Origin: Bacillota bacterium
GTDB taxonomy: Bacteria > Bacillota > Clostridia > Lachnospirales > Lachnospiraceae
DNA: 64,000 nt
Reading direction: 5' to 3'
Assembly (NCBI GenBank): GCA_902363515.1
Contig: CABJAN010000013.1
Location: 26,742-90,741, forward strand
The notes below the pieces were generated by a model. That model was not told the DNA's origin and made no database searches. It worked only from the letters and a program-made list of their open reading frames with translations. Position 1 is the first letter of the stretch, and each line of letters opens with the position of its first letter. This document shows positions 8,506 to 17,616 of this stretch, in pieces. The position numbers were made by a program, and so were the translations under genes.

Positions 8506-10432
8506 ATTCTTTTATTTCTTGTGTTGTCTGTTCCTGTTCTTCCATTCCAGTTTGCTCTGCCTCTTCATTCATTCCAATACGCGGCTTGGTATTAAGAATC
8601 CGCATAAATTCTTCTCCTGTAATGGTTTCATTTTCATAGAGGAATTTTGCCAGTTCATGAAGCTTTGCAATGTTATCTTCCAGAATCTTATATGCCTTAT
8701 CATGCTGTTTTTTCACCAGCTCAATGACTTTCTTATCAATCAGTGTCTGGGTCTCAAAGGAGCAGGACAGGGAACTGTCGCCTCCCAGATACTGATTTGA
8801 CATGCTTTCCATGGCAACCATGTCAAACTCATCACTCATACCAAATCTGGAAATCATGCCTCTTGCAATCTTGGTTGCCTGTTCAATATCATTAGATGCA
8901 CCGGTTGTCACAGAATGGAAAATTAATTCCTCTGCAGCACGTCCGCCGGTAAAGGTGGCAATCTTATTCTCCAGCTCTTCCTTAGACATGAGGAAATGTT
9001 CTCCCTCATCCACCTGCATAGTATAGCCCAAAGCGCCGGAAGTTCTTGGAATAATGGTAATCTTGTGTACCGGAGCGGAATTAGTCTGCAATGCAGCTAC
9101 CAGTGCGTGTCCTACCTCATGATAGGAAACAATGAGTTTTTCCTTTTCCGATAAAACCCGGCTCTTCTTCTGGTAGCCTGCAATCACCACTTCAATACTC
9201 TCTTCCATATCTGCCTGGGTGGCAAATCTTCTTCTGTCACGAACCGCCCTTAAAGCTGCCTCATTTACAATATTTGCCAGCTCTGCACCGGATGCGCCGG
9301 ACGCCGCTTTTGCAATTTCATGAAAGTCCACATTATCTGAAATCTTAATCTTTCTGGCATGTACCTTCAGGATTTCCTCTCGTCCTTTCAAATCTGGAAG
9401 CTCTACCGGAATCCTTCGGTCAAAACGTCCCGGACGGAGAAGCGCCGGGTCCAGGGAATCCGGACGGTTGGTTGCTGCCAGAATTACAACACCTTTGGAA
9501 CCGTCAAATCCATCCATTTCTGTAAGAAGCTGGTTCAGGGTCTGCTCCCGCTCATCATTGCCGCCTAAGTTGGCTCCGTCACGTTTCTTACCAATGGTAT
9601 CAATCTCATCAATAAACACAATACAAGGCGCTTTTTCATTTGCCTGTTTAAACAAATCTCTCACTTTTGCAGCGCCCATACCCACAAACATTTCCACAAA
9701 CTCTGAGCCGGAAATAGAGAAAAACGGAACGTTTGCTTCTCCGGCTACTGCTTTTGCCAGAAGAGTTTTACCGGTTCCCGGAGGTCCCACTAAAAGAGCG
9801 CCTTTTGGCATAGAAGCTCCGATTTCTGTATATTTGTCAGGATAGTGAAGATAATCCACGATTTCTGATAAAAGCTCCTTTGCCTCATCCTCTCCAGCCA
9901 CATCGGAAAATTTAATACCAGTAGCAGACTTCACATAAATCTTGGCATTGCTCTTGCCAAAAGCCATAGCTCCCGGACCGCCGGCGCCGCCCATGTTCTT
10001 CATCATACGCCGCATAAGCCATCCGCCCAGAGTCCAAATGAGAACAAATGGCAAAATCCATGTAAAAATAAAGTTTACCAGAGGATTTACCTTCTCTGGC
10101 AGCTCAGAGCTGTATTTCACGCCTGCATCATCCAGACGTTCAATAAGTTTTTCATCATTTACATAACCTGTTTTGAAAATCTGAACTTTATCGCCCTTGC
10201 CTTCCTTTTTTTCTGAGAAGTAAATAATACCTTCTCCAAGGCTTACTTCCTCAATTTTTCCATCTTCCAAATCACTGATAAACACATCATAGCTGGTTTC
10301 CTTCACACTTCTCTCTGCCAGAGAGGGCAAAACAAAAAAATTCATTGCCACTAAAACCAGCAGAATAATTCCATAAAAAATCATTGTCGGTTTTTTAGGA
10401 GGCTTTGGTGTTTTGTTTTCTTTAATATCCAT
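8504..10432 (-). CDS. ftsH: ATP-dependent zinc metalloprotease FtsH
   Basis: Membrane-anchored AAA+ protease that degrades misfolded membrane and regulatory proteins. The 642 residues include two transmembrane segments (about 17-37 and 118-140) flanking an extracytoplasmic domain, the AAA module with Walker A GPPGTGKT (216-223) and Walker B IVFIDEID (Glu276), the second region of homology with Arg fingers (about 320-340), and the zinc motif HEVGH (438-442). The tail is acidic and Glu/Gln-rich. Length and order are standard for the family. It sits alone between two convergent/divergent units; 127 nt upstream is the sigma-like gene on the same strand. Confidence 0.97.
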   Translation of the reverse strand: MDIKENKTPKPPKKPTMIFYGIILLVLVAMNFFVLPSLAERSVKETSYDVFISDLEDGKIEEVSLGEGIIYFSEKKEGKGDKVQIFKTGYVNDEKLIERLDDAGVKYSSELPEKVNPLVNFIFTWILPFVLIWTLGGWLMRRMMKNMGGAGGPGAMAFGKSNAKIYVKSATGIKFSDVAGEDEAKELLSEIVDYLHYPDKYTEIGASMPKGALLVGPPGTGKTLLAKAVAGEANVPFFSISGSEFVEMFVGMGAAKVRDLFKQANEKAPCIVFIDEIDTIGKKRDGANLGGNDEREQTLNQLLTEMDGFDGSKGVVILAATNRPDSLDPALLRPGRFDRRIPVELPDLKGREEILKVHARKIKISDNVDFHEIAKAASGASGAELANIVNEAALRAVRDRRRFATQADMEESIEVVIAGYQKKSRVLSEKEKLIVSYHEVGHALVAALQTNSAPVHKITIIPRTSGALGYTMQVDEGEHFLMSKEELENKIATFTGGRAAEELIFHSVTTGASNDIEQATKIARGMISRFGMSDEFDMVAMESMSNQYLGGDSSLSCSFETQTLIDKKVIELVKKQHDKAYKILEDNIAKLHELAKFLYENETITGEEFMRILNTKPRIGMNEEAEQTGMEEQEQTTQEIKE

Positions 10433-10559
10433 ACTTGCTCCTCCGTTATATATAATCTCAGGCTAAAGCCATATAAAAACTATACTTCTTCTTACTTTAT
10501 TATGCAAGGAAGAAAGCATATTAATTCTATTAAAAAAGAATAAACCATTCCGTTTTAAC

Positions 10560-11318
10560 TTATTTGTCATCTCCGGTAAGTCTGAGCACCGATTCCATCT
10601 CTTCCACATCCATATCCAGAAATGCTGCCAGCTCTTCCACACTATACTTTACGTCCTCATCTTCGGTCAGCTCTTTCACCTTTGCTTCCAGGTTTCTCAC
10701 CTTTTCCACCAGAATATCATCTTCTTTCTTCTGCTGGCTCTGTTCTTCCATAAACAGACGAATCGTGCTTCTGATTTCACTCATAAGCCAGGTATGAATC
10801 TCCTCCTGAGCCGCTGCCTGCTCTAATGCCATCAGAAGTCCCATATTCCCTTCCTGCAGCAAATCTCCGAAGAAAATTTCTCCGGAATGCAGTTCTCTTG
10901 CTATTTCCACAACTTCCCTCTGATAGCTTTTTAAAATACGCTCTTTTACATCCTCTCCGGCTCTTAAAGCCAGGAAAAGCTGCTCCCTGTCAAAATCATC
11001 TATTTCTCCAAAGGTTTCCAGATACTCGGACAGATATTCCTCTTCCTCCGCTGTTAGTGGAACCTGCTGCACTTCTTCCACTGGCTCTATATCTCCCTGG
11101 CTCTGAAACTCTTTTGAAAAGTCTCCACTCTTCTTGCTGTAGCCATGCACCGTAATCCCCTGGATTTCCAGAAAGTCGAAGACCTTTTTTAATTTTTCCT
11201 GATCCATTCCTTCTTCGCCGAAAAACTGTTCCACCAGCTCTGCCTGTACTTGTTTTCCGTTTTTCATGGCTAATGTCTGTATTTCCTTTAATTTATCCTG
11301 AAACGCTTGAATATTCAT
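10560..11318 (-). CDS. Degenerate sigma-70-like protein lacking region 4
   Basis: A 252-residue acidic protein. Residues 1-60 resemble sigma region 1.1 (EKLKKVFDFLEIQGITV). After an acidic linker, LTAEEEEYLSEYL ... LFLALRAGEDVKERILKSY ... GDLLQEGNMGLLMALE follows regions 1.2 and 2.1-2.2 of primary sigma factors. The region that would melt the -10 element is not recognisable and there is no region 4, so -35 recognition is impossible. A coiled-coil-prone stretch (QSQQKKEDD ... LEAKVKELTED) precedes a small helical end (SVEELAAFLDMDVEEMESVL) like region 3. It may be a core-RNAP-binding modulator or a decayed sigma factor; the function is unknown. Confidence 0.65.
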   Translation of the reverse strand: MNIQAFQDKLKEIQTLAMKNGKQVQAELVEQFFGEEGMDQEKLKKVFDFLEIQGITVHGYSKKSGDFSKEFQSQGDIEPVEEVQQVPLTAEEEEYLSEYLETFGEIDDFDREQLFLALRAGEDVKERILKSYQREVVEIARELHSGEIFFGDLLQEGNMGLLMALEQAAAQEEIHTWLMSEIRSTIRLFMEEQSQQKKEDDILVEKVRNLEAKVKELTEDEDVKYSVEELAAFLDMDVEEMESVLRLTGDDK

Positions 11319-11690
11319 AGATATGCTCCATTCTTTTTCATTTTGTTTAGTTTGATTATAAAAGAAGTTTTAGGAAAAAGCAACCAGCTACACAAAAGAG
11401 AAAGTTTATTCACAAGCGCATATATTAATAATCCTCCCTTTCATTCTATAACCTTACCTTATTTATGTACTCGACAATATATATGCTTTTTTATGACTCT
11501 TAGTCATATTTTGTGCAATATTCTTGATTTTTCATATATACCAAAAATATTTTTAAAAATATATACTAAATAAGACGTTTTTTTAACGCTTTATTTATAT
11601 AATATAGATAATTAATTATTAAAAATAAGGAGGGTCGTTTTATAATTTTAATTAAAAGCAACAACATTTGTTACGGAGGAGGAGAATGTA
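11319..11690. other. AT-rich intergenic leader of the permease gene
   Basis: A 370-nt stretch without a convincing gene. It contains TATAAT at 11598-11603 without a good -35 hexamer at the right distance. There are two Shine-Dalgarno-like sites: AAGGAGGG around 11627-11634, with no usable start after it, and GGAGGAGGAG just before the ATG at 11691. No riboswitch fold was recognised by eye. Confidence 0.4.
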
Positions 11691-13034
11691 ATGGCGGAAC
11701 AATTTACATCAACAAAAGACTTAAAAAGAACACTAGGATTCAAAGAACTATTAGGAACTTGTATTGGGGCTATCATCGGCACAGGTATCATGTCTTTAAC
11801 CGGAGCAGGTATTGGAATGACAGGTCGTTCAATTCCAATTGCTTTTATTTTAGCAGGTATTCTTACCTTAATTGTTCGTTGCCCGCAGATTTTTATTAAC
11901 TCTGTTGCACGATTCAGAGGTGGGCAATATTCAATGGTCGGATCTTTATTAGGACCCAGATGGTCTGGTACTTTTTCAATTATCTCTGTATTGACAAGTG
12001 TTACATTGTCTATGTACGCTTTATCTTTTGCAGATTATGCGATGCCATTTTTACCAATGATTCCAAGAAAAATCATTGCACTTGGTATTTTAACATTTTT
12101 GTTTATTGTTAACTCATTTGGTATTAACGTATTCGCTAAAGTGCAAAGCTTTACAGTAATTTTACTCGTATTAGCATTAACGTTATTTTCAGTATTTGGT
12201 ATTACACATATCGATGCAAACTATCTTGAACCAGCAACTTTCATGCCTGGCGGAATCAAAGGTCTTCTTAGAGCAGCTGTGTTAATGAGTTTGGCAACAG
12301 ATGGCTGCCAGATGATCACAGATTTAAGTGGTGAATGTAAAAATCCAACCAAAGATATTCCAAAGGCTATGATTTGCGGTACGATGTTAGTAGCTGGTAT
12401 GTATGCAGTTATTGGTACTGTAGCAGCTGGTGTTCTTCCAGTAGATCAGGTAGCAGACAAATCCTTATTGCTCGTCGCTCAGGAAGTATTACCAAGGCCG
12501 GTTTACCTATTCTTCGTTATCGGCGGCGCCTGGATGGCATTAGTAACAACATTGAACAGTTCAATTGCAGCAGCAACAAAACCATTAATGCAAGCTTGTA
12601 GTGATGGATGGTATCCAAAATCTTGGGCAAAATTACATCCAAAATACAGAACACCATTAATTTTATTAGGAATATACTATTTATGGGGATTCTTCCCAAT
12701 CGTATTTGATTTAGATATTGGTATTATTTCTGAGTTGACAATTACTGTTGGCTCTGTTACAAAAGCTATGATTGTATTAAGTTTATTAAGACTAGACAAG
12801 GTTATGGGAGAGCACTGGAAAGCATCTCCATTCCACATCAAACAAAATAAATTACGGATACTTGGTATCGTAGTTTTAACTGTAATTGTCTTCCAGGCAG
12901 TTACATCTGCATTAGATTTACCACTTCCATTATTGTTAGGCAATCTTGCAATGGTAGTATTTGCATTCATATTTGGCGGAATCAGATACAAGAGCGGTAA
13001 AGTAAATGTAGAAGTTAGTTACGAATGGACTTAA
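11691..13034 (+). CDS. APC-superfamily amino-acid permease
   Basis: Integral membrane transporter of 447 residues with about 12 hydrophobic segments. The N-terminal signature FKELLGTCIGAIIGTGIMSL is the substrate-binding unwound helix 1 of the amino acid-polyamine-organocation superfamily, and MSLATDGCQMITDLSGECKNPTKDIPKA matches helix 6 and the following loop. GGAGGAGGAG lies 6 nt before the ATG. It is paired with an M20 amidohydrolase gene 35 nt downstream, so it probably imports the amino-acid conjugate or dipeptide that the hydrolase cleaves (inference). Third codon positions are strikingly A/T-rich (TTA, GTA, GCA) compared with ftsH next door, as in its partner, suggesting acquisition from a lower-GC relative. 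Confidence 0.85.
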   Translation: MAEQFTSTKDLKRTLGFKELLGTCIGAIIGTGIMSLTGAGIGMTGRSIPIAFILAGILTLIVRCPQIFINSVARFRGGQYSMVGSLLGPRWSGTFSIISVLTSVTLSMYALSFADYAMPFLPMIPRKIIALGILTFLFIVNSFGINVFAKVQSFTVILLVLALTLFSVFGITHIDANYLEPATFMPGGIKGLLRAAVLMSLATDGCQMITDLSGECKNPTKDIPKAMICGTMLVAGMYAVIGTVAAGVLPVDQVADKSLLLVAQEVLPRPVYLFFVIGGAWMALVTTLNSSIAAATKPLMQACSDGWYPKSWAKLHPKYRTPLILLGIYYLWGFFPIVFDLDIGIISELTITVGSVTKAMIVLSLLRLDKVMGEHWKASPFHIKQNKLRILGIVVLTVIVFQAVTSALDLPLPLLLGNLAMVVFAFIFGGIRYKSGKVNVEVSYEWT

Positions 13035-13069
13035 ATAATAAAATACGAAATTATAAAAGGAGAAGTATT

Positions 13070-14305
13070 ATGGGAAACTTAAATAATGATGAACTCTTAA
13101 TGATGAATACAATTGACGCAGAAAGAGAACATATCCATATGGTTGCAAAAAACATCTGGAATTTTAAAGAAGTAGGGTGGGAAGAATTTAAATCTTCCAG
13201 TTTATTAATGGATGACTTTGAAAAAATGGGCTTTACCGTTCAGAGAGGACTTGTTGGTAAACATCCTGCTTTCGGCTATGACATTGATATGCCAACCGCT
13301 TTTAAAGCTGTATTCAAAGGAAAAGACGGCGGTCCGACTATCGGCTTAATGTTAGAGTACGATGCCCTTCCAAATGGTCATGCTTGTGGACATAATTTGA
13401 TTGCTTCCGCAGGTTTTGCTGCTGCAATTGGATTACAGGAATTATTCAAAACAATTCCTGGTGATTTAGTTGTATATGGAACTCCTGCAGAAGAATTAGA
13501 CGGCTCTAAGCATTACATCTTAGCCGGTGGTTTTATGGACGAAGTAGATCTAATGTTTGCAAACCACTATGGAAAAGACTGGTGTTCTGAAGTAACTGGA
13601 AAAGCAATTGTATGGCCGCTTCACGATAAGTGGGTAACCTTTACCGGTAAACCTTCACACGCATCAGCTACACCACACAACGGAAGAAGCGCTTTGGATG
13701 CTGTATTACTTACCTGTATGGGATTAGAATTTTTAAGAGAGCACACTTTAGAAACTGACCGTATCCATTACATTATCTCAAACGGTGGAACAGCTGCAAA
13801 CTCCGTTCCTGACAAAGCAACATTAAATGTTGAATTAAGAGCTAATAATTCTGCAGAACTAAACGACATGATGCGCCGCGTAGACAACGTAATCAAAGGC
13901 GCTGAGTTAATGACAGATACCAAAGCAGATTACAAATGGGATTCTCCATGGTATTGTGCAACTCCTGTTCCTAGTTTCTACAGAGCAGCTTCTAGCTTCG
14001 CGCCGGATTTAGGATTAGACGAATCCAGATTTACATTTGGTAACATGCCTCAGGCTTCTTCTGACTTAGGATGTGTTGCGTATAAAATTCCAACCATTGA
14101 AATCACATTCCCTATTGTTAAAGATGACGAAATCGTACCAGTAGGACATAGTAACGAATTGGCAGCAATTTCAGGAAATGAATTCCCAATCGACCAGAGT
14201 ATTCTAGCCGGTAAATTAATGGCTCTGACCGCCTACAGAATTGGAACCAATCCTGAAAAATTAGAAGAAATTAAAGCAGAATTCCAGAAAAACTATAAAG
14301 AATAA
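13070..14305 (+). CDS. M20-family amidohydrolase / aminoacylase
   Basis: Metal-dependent hydrolase of N-acyl or aminobenzoyl amino-acid conjugates, 411 residues from the ATG at 13070 (RBS AAAGGAG; the frame upstream to 13025 overlaps the permease stop and is rejected). Metal-ligand motifs are EYDALPNGHACGHN (Asp and His), TPAEELDGSKHY (paired Glu) and ANHYG; the dimerisation domain begins at TFTGKPSHASATPHNGRSALD. The family includes AbgB-like p-aminobenzoyl-glutamate hydrolases and N-acyl-amino-acid amidohydrolases; which of these applies is open. It forms a two-gene unit with the upstream permease and shares its A/T-rich codon use. Confidence 0.85.
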   Translation: MGNLNNDELLMMNTIDAEREHIHMVAKNIWNFKEVGWEEFKSSSLLMDDFEKMGFTVQRGLVGKHPAFGYDIDMPTAFKAVFKGKDGGPTIGLMLEYDALPNGHACGHNLIASAGFAAAIGLQELFKTIPGDLVVYGTPAEELDGSKHYILAGGFMDEVDLMFANHYGKDWCSEVTGKAIVWPLHDKWVTFTGKPSHASATPHNGRSALDAVLLTCMGLEFLREHTLETDRIHYIISNGGTAANSVPDKATLNVELRANNSAELNDMMRRVDNVIKGAELMTDTKADYKWDSPWYCATPVPSFYRAASSFAPDLGLDESRFTFGNMPQASSDLGCVAYKIPTIEITFPIVKDDEIVPVGHSNELAAISGNEFPIDQSILAGKLMALTAYRIGTNPEKLEEIKAEFQKNYKE

Positions 14306-14362
14306 TCTTTAATCAAGTAAACATTAAACCCGACAATCTTCTTTAAAAAGAGGGTGTAAGTC

Positions 14363-14389
14363 AAGCCCACCGGCTAAGCCGGTGGGCTT
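14363..14389. repeat. IS200/IS605-type subterminal hairpin
   Basis: A perfect 12-bp stem AAGCCCACCGGC / GCCGGTGGGCTT with a TAA loop, about 100 nt beyond the 3' end of the tnpA remnant. Subterminal perfect hairpins of this size are the recognition structures of IS200/IS605 ends. There is no T-run, which argues against an ordinary terminator for the hydrolase gene. Confidence 0.65.
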
Positions 14390-14490
14390 AATTTGACCCT
14401 ATAAGGGTCTTTTCCCAGCACTGGAGTCTAAGAACTCATCGAAACGATTCGCCAAGTGCAACATCATTTACTCACTAAGCCCTAAAGGAG

Positions 14491-14915
14491 TTATCTTTTT
14501 CTGTTTTGTTTTACTGGCTCACCCGTGAACGGGTCTATATATTCTTTCAGCGTCATCTGGTCATATTCCAAATCGTTTTGTAGCTGATTTACTATATATT
14601 CTTGTATCTTTTTTGCATTTTTCCCTACCGTATCTACATAATATCCACGACACCAGAAATGCCTATTTCCATATTTGTATTTTAGATTCGCATGACGTTC
14701 AAATATCATGAGCGAACTTTTCCCTTTGAGATATCCCACTATTTCTGATACTGAATATTTTGGTGGAATTCGCACCAGCATATGGATATGATCCGGACAG
14801 CACTCCGCTTCAATTATTTCTATTCCTTTTCTTCTGCATAATGATCCTAGAATTTCTCCTACATCTGCCCGTATCTGTTTATAAATTACTTGTATCCGGT
14901 ATTTTGGTGCAAAAA
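14491..14915 (-). pseudogene. tnpA: IS200-type transposase TnpA, 5' end missing
   Basis: Single-strand HUH/Y1 transposase remnant. The frame can be read from FAPKYRIQ (14913) through AECCPDHIHMLVRIPP, which contains the HUH motif (HIH), to GNRHFWCRGYYVDTVGKN, with the catalytic Tyr region, and a Lys/Arg-rich C-terminus. About the first 18-20 codons are absent: the sequence switches to group II intron sequence at 14916. So the gene is broken at its 5' end, although an internal ATG at 14781 would still start a 96-residue protein without the HUH motif. It was presumably disrupted by insertion of, or recombination through, the adjacent intron. Confidence 0.85.
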
Positions 14916-16774
14916 GTCGGGTAAGGAATAGGCATTACTACCCATTCCTCCCCTAAGAACGGAACGTGCGGCTTTCACCGCATTCCGCTCACGCATCTAT
15001 AACGCATAGTATCCACTAAGCGCAGCTGTACTTGAGAGATAAGCTGTTTCTTTATCCTTTTTGTGTTGTTTTCTTCTATGCTCAAAGTATTCACCGTCAA
15101 GAAATGGGTTCTTTTTTAAGTCTAGTGACCGGATTCTGACTATCGGCATGTCCATCATCTGGTATAGGATTGCTTTATCCGTCCTGAATGACCACTCCCG
15201 ATTTCCCTTGGGATGCCAGTATCTGTTCTTAATCCATTTCTTTCCCTTTCGGGGATGCCTTCTCTTTGCCCATTTCCACAACATTTCCCACAGCCTGTGG
15301 TCAATGAGTGCATAGGTTTTCTTTGCGCAAGCACAATGATGATACTCCGCCCATCCTCTTGTTATCTGATTGAGCTTTATTATCAATAATTCCTGATTGG
15401 CTTCATGGTAGTATTTGATCGTTCTGCTAAGACTTTTTGTAACTTTCTGTTTTGATTTCCTTGATGGCTGGATTAGTAATTTCCCTTTAAATTTTCTAAA
15501 GTTCCATCCAAGAAAGTCAAACCCGTCATTAATGTTTGTAATGACAGTCTTTTCGTCCGATAGTTTCAGCCCTCTTTCTTCCATGAATTTTTCAATCGTC
15601 TGCTGTATTTCTAAGAGTGTTTCTCTGTTCTCAGCCGTCACGATAAAGTCGTCCGCATACCGGCATAGATGCACTTTTTCCTTATTGTAATTCGGATGTG
15701 TATATCCAGTGCTGCTTGCACTGTATTTCTTGAGAAGAAGTTCCTCCATTCCGTCCAATGTCAGATTTGCATAAGTTGGACTGATGAGGCCACCCTGTGG
15801 GCTACCTTCCTCTGTCGGGAACAACGTCCTTCTATCAACATATCCGCATTTTAGGAACTGCCTCATGATTCTTTTGTCTGTAGGTATATTCCCTAACATC
15901 CATTCATGACTGATATGGTCAAAACACCCTTTTATATCTCCTTCCAGAATCCACTGCGGTGATGTTTTCCTTGCCAGTAGCTTAAAAATGTATTCCATGG
16001 CGTCTTGCGCACTCCGATTTCTCCGAAAGCCAAAGGATACTCTATCCGCTGTTGTCTCTGCGACCGGCTCAAGTGCAAGCAACATCAGCCCCTGCATAGC
16101 CCGGTCCTGCATCGTTGGAATTCCAAGCGGACGTTTTTCTTTTTTTCCGTATTTTTCAATGTAGACTCTTCTTAGCGGTTGTGCATGATATTTCGAAGTG
16201 TCCAGCTTCTCTATCGCTTTGCTTTTATCTTCATCGGTCTCCCACACCACTTTATCTATTCCCGGTGTGTGTTTTCCTTTGTTTGTTATCACTCGTTTTA
16301 CAGCAATCGCTTTTGCATAAAAAGAATTTGTAATCAGCTTTTGGAGACGTTTAACCAGTCTTCATTTGTCTTTCTGTACAGCCTTCACAATCCTTACCTG
16401 TAGTCTATTAACGTAGGATTCCGCTATTATCCAGTTGATATTTTTCCACTTTACCCTTTTCGTCTGCATTGTCCTCGCATTATGCGCCATTGAACTTTGT
16501 GCATTCATAGATTCCATGTCTCTCCTGTGATTAGATACGCGCCAGACGTCAGCTTCCTTTCGGATGGGACAAATCTTGAATCCCTATTCTCAGCATTACA
16601 CTGAAACATTCGCTTCTTCTGGCATCCTTCCCTCCTGCGCATTGTATCTTTCTTACGATTGACCTACCCGATGGGAGCGCAAGAGGATTTCCCTGTTTCG
16701 TTGTTTGAACTGTTGCGATGCATTTAGGTTCCATCTTTAGACCGGAGGTGCTCTGTCCATTCGATATAGCGCAC
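14916..16774 (-). mobile_element. Group II intron (ribozyme + reverse transcriptase)
   Basis: The 3' end carries a clear domain V (GAGCGGAATGCGGTGAAAG with its complementary arm, about 14954-14990), then a domain VI hairpin ending in ACCCGAC at 14916. The proposed 5' end is GTGCGC reading from 16774. The intron encodes the reverse transcriptase at 14997-16517. Only about 257 nt lie between the 5' end and the RT start, which is short for complete domains I-III, so an internal deletion or a misplaced 5' boundary is possible. The flanks do not match each other: the 3' exon is IS200 tnpA and the 5' exon is the antisense strand of an IS1182 transposase. Confidence 0.8.
14997..16517 (-). pseudogene. 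ltrA: Group II intron reverse transcriptase/maturase with nonsense codon
   Basis: LtrA-type protein. The full frame starts at the ATG at 16517 (RBS AGGAGAGAC) and would be 506 residues, but codon 52 is TGA (16362-16364) in the context KDK-stop-RLVKRLQ, where relatives have Trp (TGG). Translation could restart at the GTG at 16292 (residue 76), giving a 431-residue product. It retains RT motifs: TPGID, GDIKGCFDHI, GSPQGGLISP, the catalytic RYADDFIV, and the thumb/maturase domain X. No HNH endonuclease cysteines are visible at the C-terminus. Losing the RT-0 N-terminal part should impair RNA binding. Confidence 0.85.
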
Positions 16775-16779
16775 ACCCT

Positions 16780-17457
16780 GTGTTAGAAAAACACAAAAAC
16801 GCATTCGGGGAAATTTTAGAAGAAGCAACTGCCGACAGCGGTTATTGTAGTGAAAGGAATCTCCTGTACTTAAAAGAACATAAAATTTCCAGTTACATCA
16901 AACTGCAGGATCACGAAAAACGGAAAACACGTGCGTATACAGAAGAGATTGGAAAGTATTACAACATGAAAACGCAGGTGTTTGAAGATGAGTTGTATTA
17001 TATTTGCCATGACGGAAGAGAACTGCATCATATCCGAACAGAGACCAAAGACCAGACTGGTTATATACAAACCTTTGAGGTATACGGATGTGCGGACTGT
17101 AGCGGCTGTGAACACAAAGCGAAATGTCTGTATAAATATGATGCTGAAAAAGATACAGAGAAAAATAAAATCATGAAGATCAATGAACAATGGGAAGCTT
17201 TGAAAGAGGAATCCCATGCAAACATACAGAGTGAGAAGGGGATTTTGAACCGACAGATCCGTTCCATTCAGACAGAAGGACATTTTGGAGATATCAAAGA
17301 AAATGATGGCTTTCGTCGTTTCAATTATCGAACAGCAGAAAAAGTATATAAAGAATTCATGCTATATGCGATTGGAAGAAATATAAATAAATATCATCAT
17401 TTTCTTCATGATAAAATCAAGAAATTTGAAGGAAAAACCGAAGAAAATGCTGCTTAG
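16780..17457 (+). pseudogene. IS1182-type DDE transposase, N-terminal half missing
   Basis: The 225 codons correspond to the C-terminal half of an IS1182-family transposase: ATADSGYCSERNLLYLKEH (catalytic DDE core region), YIKLQDHEKRK, the four-Cys insert CADCSGCEHKAKC, and QTEGHFGDIKENDGFRRFNYR (late catalytic Glu region). The GTG at 16780 is simply the first codon in frame; PVLEKHKNAFG would continue upstream in an intact copy but is cut by the intron end. Not functional on its own. Confidence 0.85.
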
Positions 17458-17523
17458 GAAAAGAGTGCTTTCAAAAAATGCAGTTGAGGGGATTTTGCGC
17501 CCTAAAATACATACAGAAAAGAA

Positions 17524-17590
17524 AAAATAGGAATCTCCCGAAGAAGTTCCAGTATTAAAAATACTGATTTCTACGGGAGATTCCTATTTT
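17524..17590. terminator. Long inverted repeat near the IS right end
   Basis: Perfect 17-bp arms AAAATAGGAATCTCCCG (17524-17540) and its complement (17574-17590), with a nested CAGTATT/AATACTG stem and A/T runs on both sides. It acts as a bidirectional terminator-like structure between the transposase and the IS end, separating it from parB transcription. Confidence 0.65.
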
Positions 17591-17616
17591 AAGATTTAGA
17601 GCCTAAAAAATCGATA

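Noticed and set aside
14329..14337. CCCGACAAT resembling part of the lysS att core in inverse orientation
   Set aside because: Only nine bases match, orientation is wrong and neighbouring bases diverge, so it is not a third attachment site.
16549..16776. 75-codon minus-strand frame at the intron 5' end
   Set aside because: Lies in the presumed ribozyme domains, begins at the GTGCG boundary and has no RBS; best explained as non-coding intron RNA.
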